A stretch of DNA of 64,000 nucleotides from Paenalicyclobacillus macrosporangiidus (GCF_900116805.1 NZ_FPBV01000019.1:1-64000), one strand, 5' to 3'. Shown: positions 1-8,624, numbered from the stretch's first letter. Numbers and translations are program-made. The notes: generated from the letters alone by a model not told the origin.

Positions 1-722
1 TTTCCAATTGCCTTGCGCAATACGCGCGGGCTCACGCGACGCTGCTTTGCCACTGCCAGGTACGCTCTGCGCGCCTTCTCCCGATAGGTGCGCGGTTTGC
101 GCTTACCACGCTCACGCACCGCATGCAGAACGTCAATCATCTTCTCCAATTTCTCACGAGCCTCGTTCAGAAAGGACAGGTCGGTCGGGTAGGAGATGTC
201 CGCCGGCGCGCATGTGACATCCAGCAGGAGCTTACCTTGGTTCGCGGTTGTCTGCGCCTTTGTCCTGGGCTTGGAAGTGGCATTCACACCCGGATGCCCA
301 GGACCTTCATCATCGTGGTCATCCGCATCATCATCGCGTTCGGCCTGCTCCATCACGATCCATTCATTGACCTGACTCAACACGTCTGGACCCAGTCGCT
401 TCCGAAAATGCGTCATCAACGACGGATGAAACGGTGGTTCTTCCTGGAAACGCGGCAGCCCGATGAAGTATTGCAGATACGGGTTCTCCGTGATCTGGCG
501 GACCGTTTCGCGGTCGCTCAGACCCAGACGTTCCTGGATGATGAGTGCACCAAGTGCTACACGGACGGAGTACGCTTGTTGTCCCTTCGTCCAGGACTTG
601 AAGCGCTCGCCGTAGTGCTCTTCGACTTTCCACCATGGAATCATCTGAGCGAGTTTTACCCAGCGGTTTTCCTTGTTCAACTTCCAGCCAAACGGTAGGA
701 AGAACTCATCTGGAAGCAGCAT
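1..722 (-). CDS. IS1182-type (IS5 superfamily) transposase, N-terminal part, cut by window edge
   Basis: Reading the minus strand from the ATG at 722 gives an open frame of about 240 codons with no stop, running off the left edge. The protein begins [14 protein letters not shown] and contains [14 protein letters not shown] and [17 protein letters not shown]. These are typical of the N-terminal DUF772 region and the first catalytic Asp of IS1182-like DDE transposases, which are usually about 450-550 residues, so roughly half is visible. An 8-bp inverted repeat (774-781 with 789-796) lies just upstream and may mark the element end. Whether the element is intact cannot be judged here. The plus-strand frame over the same bases is a shadow. 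Confidence 0.85.
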   Translation of the reverse strand, partial: MLLPDEFFLPFGWKLNKENRWVKLAQMIPWWKVEEHYGERFKSWTKGQQAYSVRVALGALIIQERLGLSDRETVRQITENPYLQYFIGLPRFQEEPPFHPSLMTHFRKRLGPDVLSQVNEWIVMEQAERDDDADDHDDEGPGHPGVNATSKPRTKAQTTANQGKLLLDVTCAPADISYPTDLSFLNEAREKLEKMIDVLHAVRERGKRKPRTYREKARRAYLAVAKQRRVSPRVLRKAIG

Positions 723-860
723 CTGTCGTTGGGTCGGTCGACACACTGGCAGTCCCTCAGGTGCAAGGATTTTGACGGATTTCAGCGAAAATCCGTGCAT
801 GAGATTTCGTCACGAAAGGCTAATAATCCTTGTTGCTACTGGGCTTTTCAACTGTTCAGC

Positions 861-1184
861 ACCTACATGGCCTTTCCGCGAGAGCATTGGCGACAGATCT
901 GTTCGACGAACCCCTTGGAACGGCTCAACCGGGAATTGGGCCGGCGAATGGATGTTGTAGGTTTTTTCCCGAACAGAGACGCCGTGATTCGTTTGGGAGG
1001 GGCGATCCTTCAGGAGCGACACGAGGAATGGATCGTAGCACGACGGTTTTTCAGCCTGGAGTCGATGGCCAAGCTCACGGCAACTCGATCTTGTTGTCAC
1101 CAACGTACGCACTACAGAAATGACTGGTGTCACACACGGTAGAGATACTGGGCAAAATTACACCACTTGACGAGACACTACCCC
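861..1184 (+). mobile_element. IS256-family element remnant (transposase C-terminus plus right end)
   Basis: The plus frame through 861-1142 encodes [22 protein letters not shown] and [14 protein letters not shown]. This is the conserved C-terminal signature of IS256 (Transposase_mut) enzymes. Only about 75 of the usual roughly 400 residues remain, and no related sequence is seen upstream of 861, where the IS1182-type element lies. The following sequence (about 1150-1184, ending ACGAGACACTACC) resembles the right terminal inverted repeat of IS256 elements. It is a non-autonomous stump, most likely truncated by deletion or by insertion of the neighbouring element. Confidence 0.8.
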
Positions 1185-1254
1185 GGCCGAATTGACCACA
1201 TCAGAGGGGAAGGCTGAACCTCGATTCGACGCCCTGCAACGTGTCCGAATACAC

Positions 1255-1286
1255 CAAAACGGGATATACGTCCGACCCGTATCCCT
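1255..1286 (-). terminator. Probable intrinsic terminator of the tRNA-Gly transcript
   Basis: On the minus strand GGGATACG and CGTATATCCC can pair with a two-base bulge around a 7-base loop, followed by GTTTT. It lies about 70 bases downstream of the tRNA gene. The U-tract is short, so this is moderate evidence. No gene is seen in the rest of 1185-1355. Confidence 0.5.
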
Positions 1287-1355
1287 CCGTGCATCGCCCT
1301 TATCGTAGTCGTGAAGGCGATGTACGGGGACGTCGTGACGTATACCCCTTCATTC

Positions 1356-1431
1356 TGGAGCGGATGACGGGACTCGAACCCGCAACATTCAGCTTGGGAA
1401 GCTGACGCTCTGCCAATTGAACTACATCCGC
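1356..1431 (-). tRNA. tRNA-Gly (anticodon CCC)
   Basis: The minus strand folds as a 76-base tRNA including an encoded CCA end. The acceptor arm GCGGATG pairs with CATCCGC, the discriminator base is U, the T-loop is GTTCGAGTC and the D-loop region is AGTTCAATTGGCAGA. The anticodon loop TTCCCAA puts the anticodon CCC at 1398-1396, which reads GGG glycine codons and suits a high-GC genome. A strong promoter sits directly upstream at 1462-1490. Confidence 0.95.
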
Positions 1432-1461
1432 ACGTTCAGTGGACCGTCTTTCTGTAGTAGT

Positions 1462-1490
1462 ATTATACGCAGGCTGGCCGGGTCGCGCAA
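1462..1490 (-). promoter_or_regulatory. Sigma-A promoter for tRNA-Gly
   Basis: On the minus strand TTGCGC (1490-1485) and a perfect TATAAT (1467-1462) are separated by exactly 17 bases. The -10 box is about 30 bases from the tRNA 5' end, so transcription would start near 1455. Confidence 0.8.
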
Positions 1491-1537
1491 GTCCCTGCGA
1501 GGGCCCGGCCACATCTCATCGAACGGGGAGTGGTGAG

Positions 1538-2563
1538 GTGGCGGACAGAGCATCCCAGACGTACGAGCTGGTCGTCGACGAGGCGCACGACGGGCACACC
1601 CTGCGCAGCGTGCTGCAGAGCGAGCTGAAATTCTCGCGGCGCCTGGTGCGCAATCTGAAGCTGCGCGACGGCGTGCTCGTGAACGGGCAACCCGCCCGCC
1701 TGAAGTCGGTGGTGCACAAAGGCGACCAAATACATATTACGTTACCGGATGAAGAGACGCACATCGACGCCGAGCCGATGGACCTGGACATCCGCTACGA
1801 GGACGACGAGGTGGTGGTGGTCAACAAGCCGCCCGGCATGTTGTCGCATCCTTCGTCCAAAGAGCGCACGGGCACGCTGCTCGGCGGGCTGACCGCGTAC
1901 CTGGCGCCGGCGGGGCAGGTGCCGCACGCCGTGCACCGGCTGGACCGGGACACGTCCGGCGTGATCCTGTACGCGAAGCATTCGCATGCCCATCACCTGT
2001 TCGACCGCGCCCTGCGATCCGGTTGGATGCATCGCACCTACTGCGCGGTGGTGTACCATAAAGAGGCGTTTGTCCCGTTGCGGATGGGCGAGTGGCAGAC
2101 CATCGATCTGCCGATTGCCCCCGACCCGGACACGCCGACGCGGCGGGTGGTGGCGGCTGGGGGCCAGCGCGCGGTCACCCACTACCAGGCTCTGGCGTCC
2201 ACAGATCAGATCTCTGTGGTGCAGATTGTGCTCGAGACCGGGCGCACGCACCAGATCCGGGTGCACTTCGCGGCCGTAGACATGCCGCTGGTGGGCGACC
2301 GGGCGTACGGGGGACCGGTGTGGCGGCGGGCCGAACGCGATCCCGCTGCGGCCCGCTTGCTCGCCTTTCCGCGCCAGGCGCTGCACGCCCTGCAATTGAT
2401 GTGGAAGCACCCGGTGACGGGCGAGGTGAAGCGCGTGACGGCGCCGCCGCCGGAGGACATGCGAACCTTGTGGCGGGAGGCGGGCGGGGACCCGCGGGTC
2501 TGGGACCGGTTGATGGCGGACCCGTCGGCCGTGCCCCCCGGTTGGCGGTTTGACCTGGCGTGA
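1538..2563 (+). CDS. RluA-family RNA pseudouridine synthase
   Basis: This 341-residue protein should isomerise uridines to pseudouridine in 23S rRNA or tRNA. It has an N-terminal S4-like RNA-binding segment (about residues 10-80, with SRRLVRNLKLRDGVLVNG). The catalytic domain follows, with the family motif HRLDRDTSG containing the catalytic Asp, plus VVVNKPPGMLSHP and TGRTHQIRVHF. The GTG at 1538 is chosen because GGGGAG lies 7-8 bases upstream. An open frame continues to 1439, but that would overlap the tRNA promoter. Length and domains match RluD/YhcT/YlyB-type enzymes; the exact target uridine cannot be assigned. Confidence 0.92.
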   Translation: MADRASQTYELVVDEAHDGHTLRSVLQSELKFSRRLVRNLKLRDGVLVNGQPARLKSVVHKGDQIHITLPDEETHIDAEPMDLDIRYEDDEVVVVNKPPGMLSHPSSKERTGTLLGGLTAYLAPAGQVPHAVHRLDRDTSGVILYAKHSHAHHLFDRALRSGWMHRTYCAVVYHKEAFVPLRMGEWQTIDLPIAPDPDTPTRRVVAAGGQRAVTHYQALASTDQISVVQIVLETGRTHQIRVHFAAVDMPLVGDRAYGGPVWRRAERDPAAARLLAFPRQALHALQLMWKHPVTGEVKRVTAPPPEDMRTLWREAGGDPRVWDRLMADPSAVPPGWRFDLA

Positions 2564-2593
2564 CGGAACGGACGGGAGGAAGGAGGCGGAGCA

Positions 2594-3649
2594 GTGACGC
2601 ATCGGGAGACCCTTCGCGAGTTGATGGAGCTGCACGGCGGGCCGGGATTTGAGGAGGCGGTAGCGGCCCGCGTCAAGGACGCATTCGCCCGGTACACGGA
2701 CGACATCCGGACGGATGCGATGGGCAACGTGATTGCACGCGTCCCGGGAGACGGGCCGGCGCCGCGGCCGAGGATTCTGCTCAGCGCCCACATGGACGAG
2801 ATTGCGCTCGTCGTCACCGAGATTGCGGATGGCGGATTCTTGCGGGTTTGGCAGGCGGGCGGCTTCGATCCGCGCACCCTCGTCGGCCAGGAGGTGGTCG
2901 TCCACGGACGGCAGCCGCTGCTCGGCGTCGTGGGATCGAAACCTCCGCACCTGACCACGCCGGAGGAGCGCAAACAGGCTGCGCCGCTGGAAGATCTGTT
3001 CATCGACCTGGCGATGCCGGAGGAGCGGGTGCGGGCGCTTGTCACCGTCGGTGACCGGGTGACCCTCCGCCGGGAGGCGATGGACCTGCTGAACGGCCGC
3101 ATCGCCGGCAAGGCCCTCGATGATCGGGCCAGCATCGCGGTCATCCTGGAGTGCCTGGAGGTCCTGCGGGGGCTCAGGCACACGGCGGACGTTCTGGCGG
3201 TGGCCAGTGTGCAGGAGGAGGTCGGCGTGCGCGGGGCGACGACGGCCGGGTACGCGCTCGAGCCGGACATCGCCATCGCCGTCGACGTGACCTTCGCCGA
3301 CATGCCTGGCCAGGCGCCGGACGAGAGCTTCAAGATGGGCAAGGGGCCGGCCATCGCGTTCGGGCCGAACATCCACCCGAAGGTGTTCCGGGGCCTGCGC
3401 GACGCGGCGGAGCGCCACCGGGTGCCGTACCAACTGGAGCTGACGCAGGGGCCCACCGGCACCGACGCGCGCGCCTTCCAGATTGCCCGGGCGGGCATTG
3501 CCAGCGGCCTCGTCGGGGTGGCCATCCGCTACATGCACTGCTCCGTGGAGACAGCCGCCTACGACGACATCGCCGAGTGCGGGCGGCTGCTCGCCCACTA
3601 CATCGCCGGTGTGACGGCGGAGGAGGTGGCGCGACTGACATGCTATTAA
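2594..3649 (+). CDS. M42 family metallo-aminopeptidase (first of three)
   Basis: This 351-residue M42 peptidase (glutamyl aminopeptidase / CelM / YsdC type) is a co-catalytic dinuclear metal enzyme that trims N-terminal residues from peptides, normally as a dodecameric tetrahedral particle in the cytoplasm. All ligands are visible: His in SAHMDE (H66), Asp in GKALDDRA, the general base and ligand in VQEEVGVRG, Asp in IAVDVTFAD, and the final His in IRYMHCSVE. The GTG start has GGAAGGAGG upstream. Its stop overlaps the start of the next M42 gene, so the three are translationally coupled. Confidence 0.93.
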   Translation: MTHRETLRELMELHGGPGFEEAVAARVKDAFARYTDDIRTDAMGNVIARVPGDGPAPRPRILLSAHMDEIALVVTEIADGGFLRVWQAGGFDPRTLVGQEVVVHGRQPLLGVVGSKPPHLTTPEERKQAAPLEDLFIDLAMPEERVRALVTVGDRVTLRREAMDLLNGRIAGKALDDRASIAVILECLEVLRGLRHTADVLAVASVQEEVGVRGATTAGYALEPDIAIAVDVTFADMPGQAPDESFKMGKGPAIAFGPNIHPKVFRGLRDAAERHRVPYQLELTQGPTGTDARAFQIARAGIASGLVGVAIRYMHCSVETAAYDDIAECGRLLAHYIAGVTAEEVARLTCY

Positions 3650-4665
3650 AACGGCTTACGGAAGCGATGGGGCCCTCCGGCTTCGAGGACGAGATCCGCG
3701 GCGTGCTGCGTGCCGAGGTGGAAGGGCACGTCGACCGGGTGTACACGGACGTGCTGGGGACGCTCATCTGTGAGAAAGGCATAGACCGGCCGGGTCCGCG
3801 GGTGATGCTGGACGCGCACATGGACGAGGTCGGGCTGATGATTGTGCACGCGGAGGACAATGGCCTGCTGCGGTTCCGGCCCCTGGGCGGCGTCGATCCG
3901 CGCGTGCTCGTCTCCAAACCGGTGCGCATCGGGCCGGAGAAGCGATTCGGCGTCATCGGCGCCAAGCCGATTCACCTGCAGAAGCCAGAGGAGCGGCGGA
4001 AACCGCTGCCGTTGGAGAGCCTGTACATCGACATCGGGGCGCGCGACAAGGACGACGCCCTGGCGGCGGTCAGGCTGGGCGATGTGGCCGTATTCGCGAC
4101 GCGCTACGAGGAGATCGGCGAAGGCTGCGCGAAGGCCAAGTCGTTTGACGATCGCGCCGGATGCGCGGTGCTGACCGAGGTCTTGCGGAGGGACTACGAG
4201 CTGCCGCTGTACGGGGTGTTCACGGTGCAGGAGGAGATCGGCCTGCGCGGGGCGATTGCGGCAGCGTACCGGCTCCAGCCGGACATCGCAATTGCCATCG
4301 AGGGCACGGTCTGCTTCGACGTGGTGGACGCGCCGGGGCACGGGCAAGGGACGGTGCTCGGGCGGGGGCCGGCGTTCACCCTGCAGGACGGGCGGACGCT
4401 CGCCGACCGGCGGTTTTTGGAATTCATGATCCACGTCGCCGAGAAACACGGTATCCCGTACCAGTTCCGGCGGGTCAAGGGCGGATCGAACGACTTTGGC
4501 GCCATTCACCGCTCGCGCGCCGGTGTCACCGGCGGGTCCATCTCTATCCCGGTGCGCTACATCCACGCCCCGGCGCAGGTGATGTCGCTGGAGGACTATC
4601 GCAACACCGTCCGCCTGGTGCAGGCGGTGCTGACCGAGCTGCAGGAAGGAGGCTTCCGCGGATGA
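3640..4665 (+). CDS. M42 family metallo-aminopeptidase (second of three)
   Basis: This 341-residue paralogue of the preceding gene keeps the full M42 active site: LDAHMDEVG, KSFDDRAGC, TVQEEIGLRG and VRYIHAPAQV. Where the first copy has Asp (IAVDV), this one has IAIEGT, an acidic ligand also found in the family, so its substrate preference may differ. It starts at the ATG at 3640, inside the last codons of the previous gene, and ends in an ATGA overlap with the third copy. The long upstream extension of the same frame is a shadow of the first gene. Confidence 0.93.
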   Translation: MLLKRLTEAMGPSGFEDEIRGVLRAEVEGHVDRVYTDVLGTLICEKGIDRPGPRVMLDAHMDEVGLMIVHAEDNGLLRFRPLGGVDPRVLVSKPVRIGPEKRFGVIGAKPIHLQKPEERRKPLPLESLYIDIGARDKDDALAAVRLGDVAVFATRYEEIGEGCAKAKSFDDRAGCAVLTEVLRRDYELPLYGVFTVQEEIGLRGAIAAAYRLQPDIAIAIEGTVCFDVVDAPGHGQGTVLGRGPAFTLQDGRTLADRRFLEFMIHVAEKHGIPYQFRRVKGGSNDFGAIHRSRAGVTGGSISIPVRYIHAPAQVMSLEDYRNTVRLVQAVLTELQEGGFRG

Positions 4666-5645
4666 AGGAACGGATTCTCGAGTGGGCGGGGTATGTGGCG
4701 CCCTCGGGCAGCGAGGGCGGTTTGCAGGAGGCGCTGCTCGGCGCGGTGCGCGAGGCGGCGGACGAAGTGCGCGTGGATGTGCTCGGCAACGGGATCGCCA
4801 CCAAACGGGGCGAGGGGCCGCACGTGGTGCTCGTCGCGCACGCGGACGAACCGGGCGTGATGGCCATCCACGTGGACGAGCGTGGGTTCCTGCGCCTGAT
4901 CTCCATCGGCGACGTGCCGGCGCACGAGCTGGTCGGTCGGCAGGTGCGCTTCACCAACGGCGTGACGGGCATCATCGGCGTCGAGGGCAAGGTCAAGCGG
5001 GAGGACATCGGCTTCGAGCACCTGTACGCCGACATCGGTGCGGAGTCGGAGGAGGAGGCGCGGTCGCGCGTGCCGTTGGGGACGGCGGGGGTCGTGTGGG
5101 AACCGCTGTCGGAGATCGGTACCCACCGGTTGGCCGGGAGAGCCCTCGATAACCGGGCGGGCTGCGCCGTCGCGGCCGAGGCGTTCCTGCAGTTGGCGGC
5201 TTTGGGCCGGCGGGTGTCGGTGGTGTTCAGCGCACAGCAAGCGGTGGGTGCGCGCGGGGCGGGAACGGCGGCGTTCCAGCTCAATCCGGATCTGGCCATC
5301 GTCATCGACGCGGCGCCTGCGGGGGACATGCCGGAGGCGCCGCGGATGGCGCTCTCGCTCGGGAAGGGGCCCTGCGTCAAGATCATGGACGGGACGGCGG
5401 TGGTGCCGCTGGATGTCAAGGACCACCTGGTGGAGAGCGCGCGGCGCCTCGGGCTGGCCATCCAGTACGAGGTGTGGCCGCGCGGTCTGTCGGACGCAGG
5501 CGCGGTGCAGCTCTCGCAGGGCGGCGTGAAAGTCGGCGGCGTGTCGTACCCGGCGCGGCGGTTGGGCGGGCTGGCCCAGGTGATTGACCTGCGCGACGTG
5601 GCGGGGGCGGTCCGTCTAGTGGTGGAGGCGGCGCGCTCGTGGTGA
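4662..5645 (+). CDS. M42 peptidase paralogue lacking catalytic residues (third of three)
   Basis: This 327-residue protein aligns along its length with the two preceding M42 enzymes. It keeps His60 (AHADEPG), Asp163 (RALDNRAGC) and Asp216 (VIDAAP). The catalytic EE pair is replaced by Gln192-Gln193 (FSAQQAVGARG), and the final metal His is replaced by Gly in PARRLGGLAQV, where the paralogues have YIHAPAQV. With the general base and two ligands gone it should not be an active peptidase. It may be a structural or regulatory subunit of a mixed M42 particle. The ATG at 4662 overlaps the previous stop. Confidence 0.88.
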   Translation: MKERILEWAGYVAPSGSEGGLQEALLGAVREAADEVRVDVLGNGIATKRGEGPHVVLVAHADEPGVMAIHVDERGFLRLISIGDVPAHELVGRQVRFTNGVTGIIGVEGKVKREDIGFEHLYADIGAESEEEARSRVPLGTAGVVWEPLSEIGTHRLAGRALDNRAGCAVAAEAFLQLAALGRRVSVVFSAQQAVGARGAGTAAFQLNPDLAIVIDAAPAGDMPEAPRMALSLGKGPCVKIMDGTAVVPLDVKDHLVESARRLGLAIQYEVWPRGLSDAGAVQLSQGGVKVGGVSYPARRLGGLAQVIDLRDVAGAVRLVVEAARSW

Positions 5646-5673
5646 GCGCTCCGCCTGTCCTCGCCGAACGGGC

Positions 5674-5701
5674 TTCCGTCCCGCACCACTCGTGCTATAA
5701 T
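5674..5701 (+). promoter_or_regulatory. aroC: Candidate promoter for the aroC-aroB-aroH operon
   Basis: A perfect TATAAT -10 box (5696-5701) lies about 68 bases upstream of aroC. The -35 region (TTCCGT, 16-base spacer) is only a partial match. No operator or leader structure was recognised. Confidence 0.5.
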
Positions 5702-5769
5702 ACTGCCCAATCTGAGACGTGACACACATCCTTCGCAATAAAGTGGAGAGATAAGAGAGGCGGATGGCC

Positions 5770-6927
5770 ATGATACGGTACCTGACCGCCGGGGAGTCCC
5801 ACGGCCCCGGATTGACGGTGATTGTGGAAGGATTCCCGAGCAATCTGCCGGTGTCGCGCGAGCAGATTGACGAACAGCTTCGCCGGCGCCAGCAGGGGTA
5901 CGGCCGCGGCCGGCGTCAGCAGATTGAATCGGACCGGGTGGAGGTCACCAGCGGCATCCGCTTCGGCAAGACCCTCGGCACGCCCATCACCATGCACATC
6001 ACCAACCGTGACTTCACCCACTGGACAGAGAAGATGGCGGTGTGGGACGCACCCCCGGAAAACCTCAAACAGGTCACCCGCCCCCGCCCCGGCCACGCCG
6101 ATTTGGCCGGTGCCATCAAGTATGATCACGAGGACATCCGCGACGTCCTCGAACGCGCCAGTGCCCGCAACACGGCGACGGTGGTCGCCGCGGGCGCCCT
6201 GGCGCGGCAGTTGCTCGCCCGCTTCGGGATTGAGCTGACGGCGCACGTGGTGGAGATCGGCGGCGTGCGGGCAACGTGCATTCCGTCGGAATGGGACGCC
6301 CTCATCCAGGCAGCCGACGCGTCCCCGGTGCGCTGCGCGGACGCGGAGGCCAGCGACAGGATGGTAGCGAGGATTGACGAGGCGAAGGCCAAGGGCGACA
6401 CGGTCGGCGGGGTGTTCGAGATCGTCGTCCGCGGCTGCCCCGTCGGCCTGGGCAGTTACGCCCATCCCGACCGGCGCCTCGATGGGCGGCTGGCCGGGGC
6501 GCTGATGAGCATCCAGGCCATCAAGGGCGTCGAGATTGGCCTCGGGTTCGAGGCGGCTCGCCGTTTCGGGTCCCAGGTGCACGACGCCATCGCCCACGAC
6601 GGGTCCCGCTACCTGCGGCCGACCAACGGCGCGGGCGGCCTGGAGGGCGGCGTGACCAACGGCGAACCGATTGTCGTCCGCGTCGCCATGAAGCCCATCT
6701 CCACCCTCTACACGCCCTTGATGAGCGTGGACATGAAGACCAAACAGCCGGAGCCGGCCGCGGTGGAGCGCTCCGACTACTGCGCGGTGCCGGCGGCGTC
6801 GGTGGTCGGAGAGAACGTGGCCGCCTGGGTGGTGGCGGAGGCCTTCGTGGAGAAGTTCGGCGGGGATTCCGTCGAACAGATGGAGGATCACGTGCGCGCC
6901 TACCAGGCGCGGGTGGCCCGGCGATGA
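5770..6927 (+). CDS. aroC: Chorismate synthase
   Basis: Converts 5-enolpyruvylshikimate-3-phosphate to chorismate using reduced FMN, the last step of the common aromatic pathway. Signature segments include RYLTAGESHGPGL at the N-terminus, RQQGYGRGRRQ, RPGHADLAG and ERASARNTA. The length of 385 residues is normal. An ATG at 5764 is also in frame, but AGAGAGG ends only 3 bases before it and 9 bases before the ATG at 5770, so the later start is preferred. The gene begins the aroCBH block and overlaps aroB by an ATGA. Confidence 0.96.
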   Translation: MIRYLTAGESHGPGLTVIVEGFPSNLPVSREQIDEQLRRRQQGYGRGRRQQIESDRVEVTSGIRFGKTLGTPITMHITNRDFTHWTEKMAVWDAPPENLKQVTRPRPGHADLAGAIKYDHEDIRDVLERASARNTATVVAAGALARQLLARFGIELTAHVVEIGGVRATCIPSEWDALIQAADASPVRCADAEASDRMVARIDEAKAKGDTVGGVFEIVVRGCPVGLGSYAHPDRRLDGRLAGALMSIQAIKGVEIGLGFEAARRFGSQVHDAIAHDGSRYLRPTNGAGGLEGGVTNGEPIVVRVAMKPISTLYTPLMSVDMKTKQPEPAAVERSDYCAVPAASVVGENVAAWVVAEAFVEKFGGDSVEQMEDHVRAYQARVARR

Positions 6928-8024
6928 CCACGCGCTTGCAGGTGACCACGCCGACTTCGCAATACCCGGTCTACATCGGCGCCGGACTCCTTGCACGCGC
7001 AGGGGCGCTGGTGCGCGAGGCGGGAGTGGAGGAGGGCGCGCGCGCGCTGGTGGTGACGGACGACCACATCCGGCCGCTGGGGTACGCGGACGAGGTGGCG
7101 CGGCACCTCACGGCGGCGGGGATCCCCGCCGCCGTCACGAGCGTCCCGCCGGGAGACGGGAGCAAATCCCTCGCCATGGCCGAGCGGTTGTACCGTGAGA
7201 TGCTCTCGGCGGGGGTCCGGCGCAACGGCCTGGTCGTCGCCGTGGGCGGCGGGGTCGTCGGCGATCTCGCGGGCTTCGCGGCGGCCACGTATCAGCGCGG
7301 CATCCGCTTCGTCCAGGTGCCGACGACGCTGTTGGCGCACGACAGCAGCATCGGCGGCAAGGTGGGGGTGAACCTGGCCGAGGCGAAGAACCTGGTCGGG
7401 GCCTTCCACCACCCGCTGTTGGTGCTCTACGACGTGGAAACGCTCGCGTCCCTTCCGCCGCGGGAGTGGCGAGGGGGGATGGCGGAAGTGATCAAACACG
7501 GCATCATCGGGGAGCCGGACCTGTTCGCGGCGCTGGAGGCGTCCCCGTACGCCGAGTACCCGGGACCGGCGGCGGCCGAACGGTTGACCGCATCGGCGTG
7601 CCAGGTGAAGATCCACGTCGTCGAACAGGACGAGCGCGAATCGGAACTGCGCATGACGCTCAACCTGGGGCACACCATCGGTCACGCGGTCGAGCACGCC
7701 TCGGGATACCGGCTCAATCACGGCGAAGCGGTGGCCATCGGGATGTGCCTCGAGGCGGATCTCGCGGTCAGGCTCGGGTGGTTGGCGGCGGCCGAGCGCG
7801 ACCGCATCGTCGAGGTCGTACGGCGCCACGGCCTGCCGGTCACACCTCCGCCCGACATGCCGTTTGAACCGGTGTGGGCGGCGCTGCAGCTGGACAAAAA
7901 ACACACCCAGGGCGGGCTGACGTTCGCGTTGCCGCGGGCGGTCGGCGAAGTGGCCGTCGCGCGCGGCGTCCGCCCCGAAGACGTGACGCGGGTGTGGCGG
8001 GAGATGGAGGAGAGACGGAGATGA
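6924..8024 (+). CDS. aroB: 3-dehydroquinate synthase
   Basis: This 366-residue NAD- and metal-dependent enzyme cyclises DAHP to 3-dehydroquinate in the cytoplasm. Visible motifs are AVGGGVVGDLAGFAA (NAD binding), TLLAHDSSIGGKVGVN (substrate loop) and NLGHTIGHAVEHASGY with the metal-binding histidines. It overlaps aroC and aroH by a few bases on each side, as in the Bacillus aroF-aroB-aroH order. Confidence 0.96.
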   Translation: MTTRLQVTTPTSQYPVYIGAGLLARAGALVREAGVEEGARALVVTDDHIRPLGYADEVARHLTAAGIPAAVTSVPPGDGSKSLAMAERLYREMLSAGVRRNGLVVAVGGGVVGDLAGFAAATYQRGIRFVQVPTTLLAHDSSIGGKVGVNLAEAKNLVGAFHHPLLVLYDVETLASLPPREWRGGMAEVIKHGIIGEPDLFAALEASPYAEYPGPAAAERLTASACQVKIHVVEQDERESELRMTLNLGHTIGHAVEHASGYRLNHGEAVAIGMCLEADLAVRLGWLAAAERDRIVEVVRRHGLPVTPPPDMPFEPVWAALQLDKKHTQGGLTFALPRAVGEVAVARGVRPEDVTRVWREMEERRR

Positions 8025-8428
8025 CACGTGTGGTGCGCGGGGTGCGCGGCGCAACGACGGCGGCGGCCAACACGGCGGAGGAGATCTTTCGGGCGACGCG
8101 CGAGCTGATGCTCGCGGTCATCGAAGCCAATGACCTGCATCCGGAAGACGTGGCCAGCGTGATGCTAACGATGACCCCGGATTTGAACGCCGACTTTCCG
8201 GCCAAGGCGGTGCGCAGCATCGACGGGTGGCAGTGGGTTCCCTTGATGTGCGCCACCGAACTGGCCGTGCCGGGATCCATGCCGCGGTGCATCCGGCTTC
8301 TGCTGCACGTCAATACGGACCGCAGCCAGGAGCAGATGGTGCACATGTACCTGGGGGATGCGGTGGCGCTCCGCCCGGACATGGTGGAGCACGCGCAGAC
8401 GAAAAACGGACGGGGCGGCGGGGCGTGA
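8021..8428 (+). CDS. aroH: Chorismate mutase, AroH type
   Basis: This 135-residue monofunctional chorismate mutase makes prephenate from chorismate for tyrosine and phenylalanine. It has the AroH-class signature: VRGVRGATTAAANT at the start, SVMLTMTPDLNADFPAKA, and the C-terminal HMYLGDAVALRPD. AroH enzymes are trimers with active sites at subunit interfaces. The ATG at 8021 overlaps the aroB stop. The gene ends about 30 bases before the separate trp promoter. Confidence 0.95.
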   Translation: MTRVVRGVRGATTAAANTAEEIFRATRELMLAVIEANDLHPEDVASVMLTMTPDLNADFPAKAVRSIDGWQWVPLMCATELAVPGSMPRCIRLLLHVNTDRSQEQMVHMYLGDAVALRPDMVEHAQTKNGRGGGA

Positions 8429-8456
8429 CCCGCCCGCCCGTCTGGGCACCTGCATA

Positions 8457-8485
8457 TTGACGAATGACCGGGCTTCCCGTATGAT
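8457..8485 (+). promoter_or_regulatory. trpD: Promoter of the trp operon
   Basis: TTGACG (8457-8462) and TATGAT (8480-8485) are separated by 17 bases, a near-consensus sigma-A promoter directly after aroH. Transcription should start near 8492, just ahead of the TRAP triplets. An 8-base perfect inverted repeat (TGACGAAT at 8458-8465, ATTCGTCA at 8484-8491) overlaps both boxes and the start region. It could be a protein operator in addition to the RNA control downstream. Confidence 0.75.
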
Positions 8486-8512
8486 TCGTCATATATCCCA
8501 GTGACAAGCGCA

Positions 8513-8577
8513 GAGTTTGGTTGAGTTGAGAGCTGAGTCCGGTTGAGCCGAGTTGAGCGGAGCGGAGTGGAGATGAG
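8513..8577 (+). promoter_or_regulatory. TRAP (MtrB) binding site in the trp leader, 11 GAG triplets
   Basis: Eleven GAG triplets begin at 8513, 8523, 8528, 8535, 8545, 8550, 8555, 8560, 8565, 8570 and 8575. Most are separated by two bases, giving a 5-base period. This is the RNA target of the tryptophan-activated TRAP 11-mer known from Bacillus. GAGAGCT at 8528-8534 is perfectly complementary to AGCTCTC at 8640-8646 in the downstream terminator hairpin. An antiterminator can therefore form unless TRAP covers the triplets. The mtrB gene itself is not in the window. Confidence 0.88.
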
Positions 8578-8624
8578 CGGTGGCCCTGGTTCCCAGGGTC
8601 GGTGTATCGTCATCGGCTTTGACC

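Noticed and set aside
123-698. 191-codon plus-strand ORF at the left edge
   Set aside because: The minus frame over the same bases gives a clear transposase; the plus frame has no family resemblance.
1742-3598. 618-codon minus-strand ORF
   Set aside because: Antisense shadow of the pseudouridine synthase and first M42 gene; composition is low-complexity Arg/His/Pro as expected from high-GC codon bias, with no recognisable domain.
5695-6996. 433-codon minus-strand ORF
   Set aside because: Shadow of aroC, which carries all chorismate synthase signatures.
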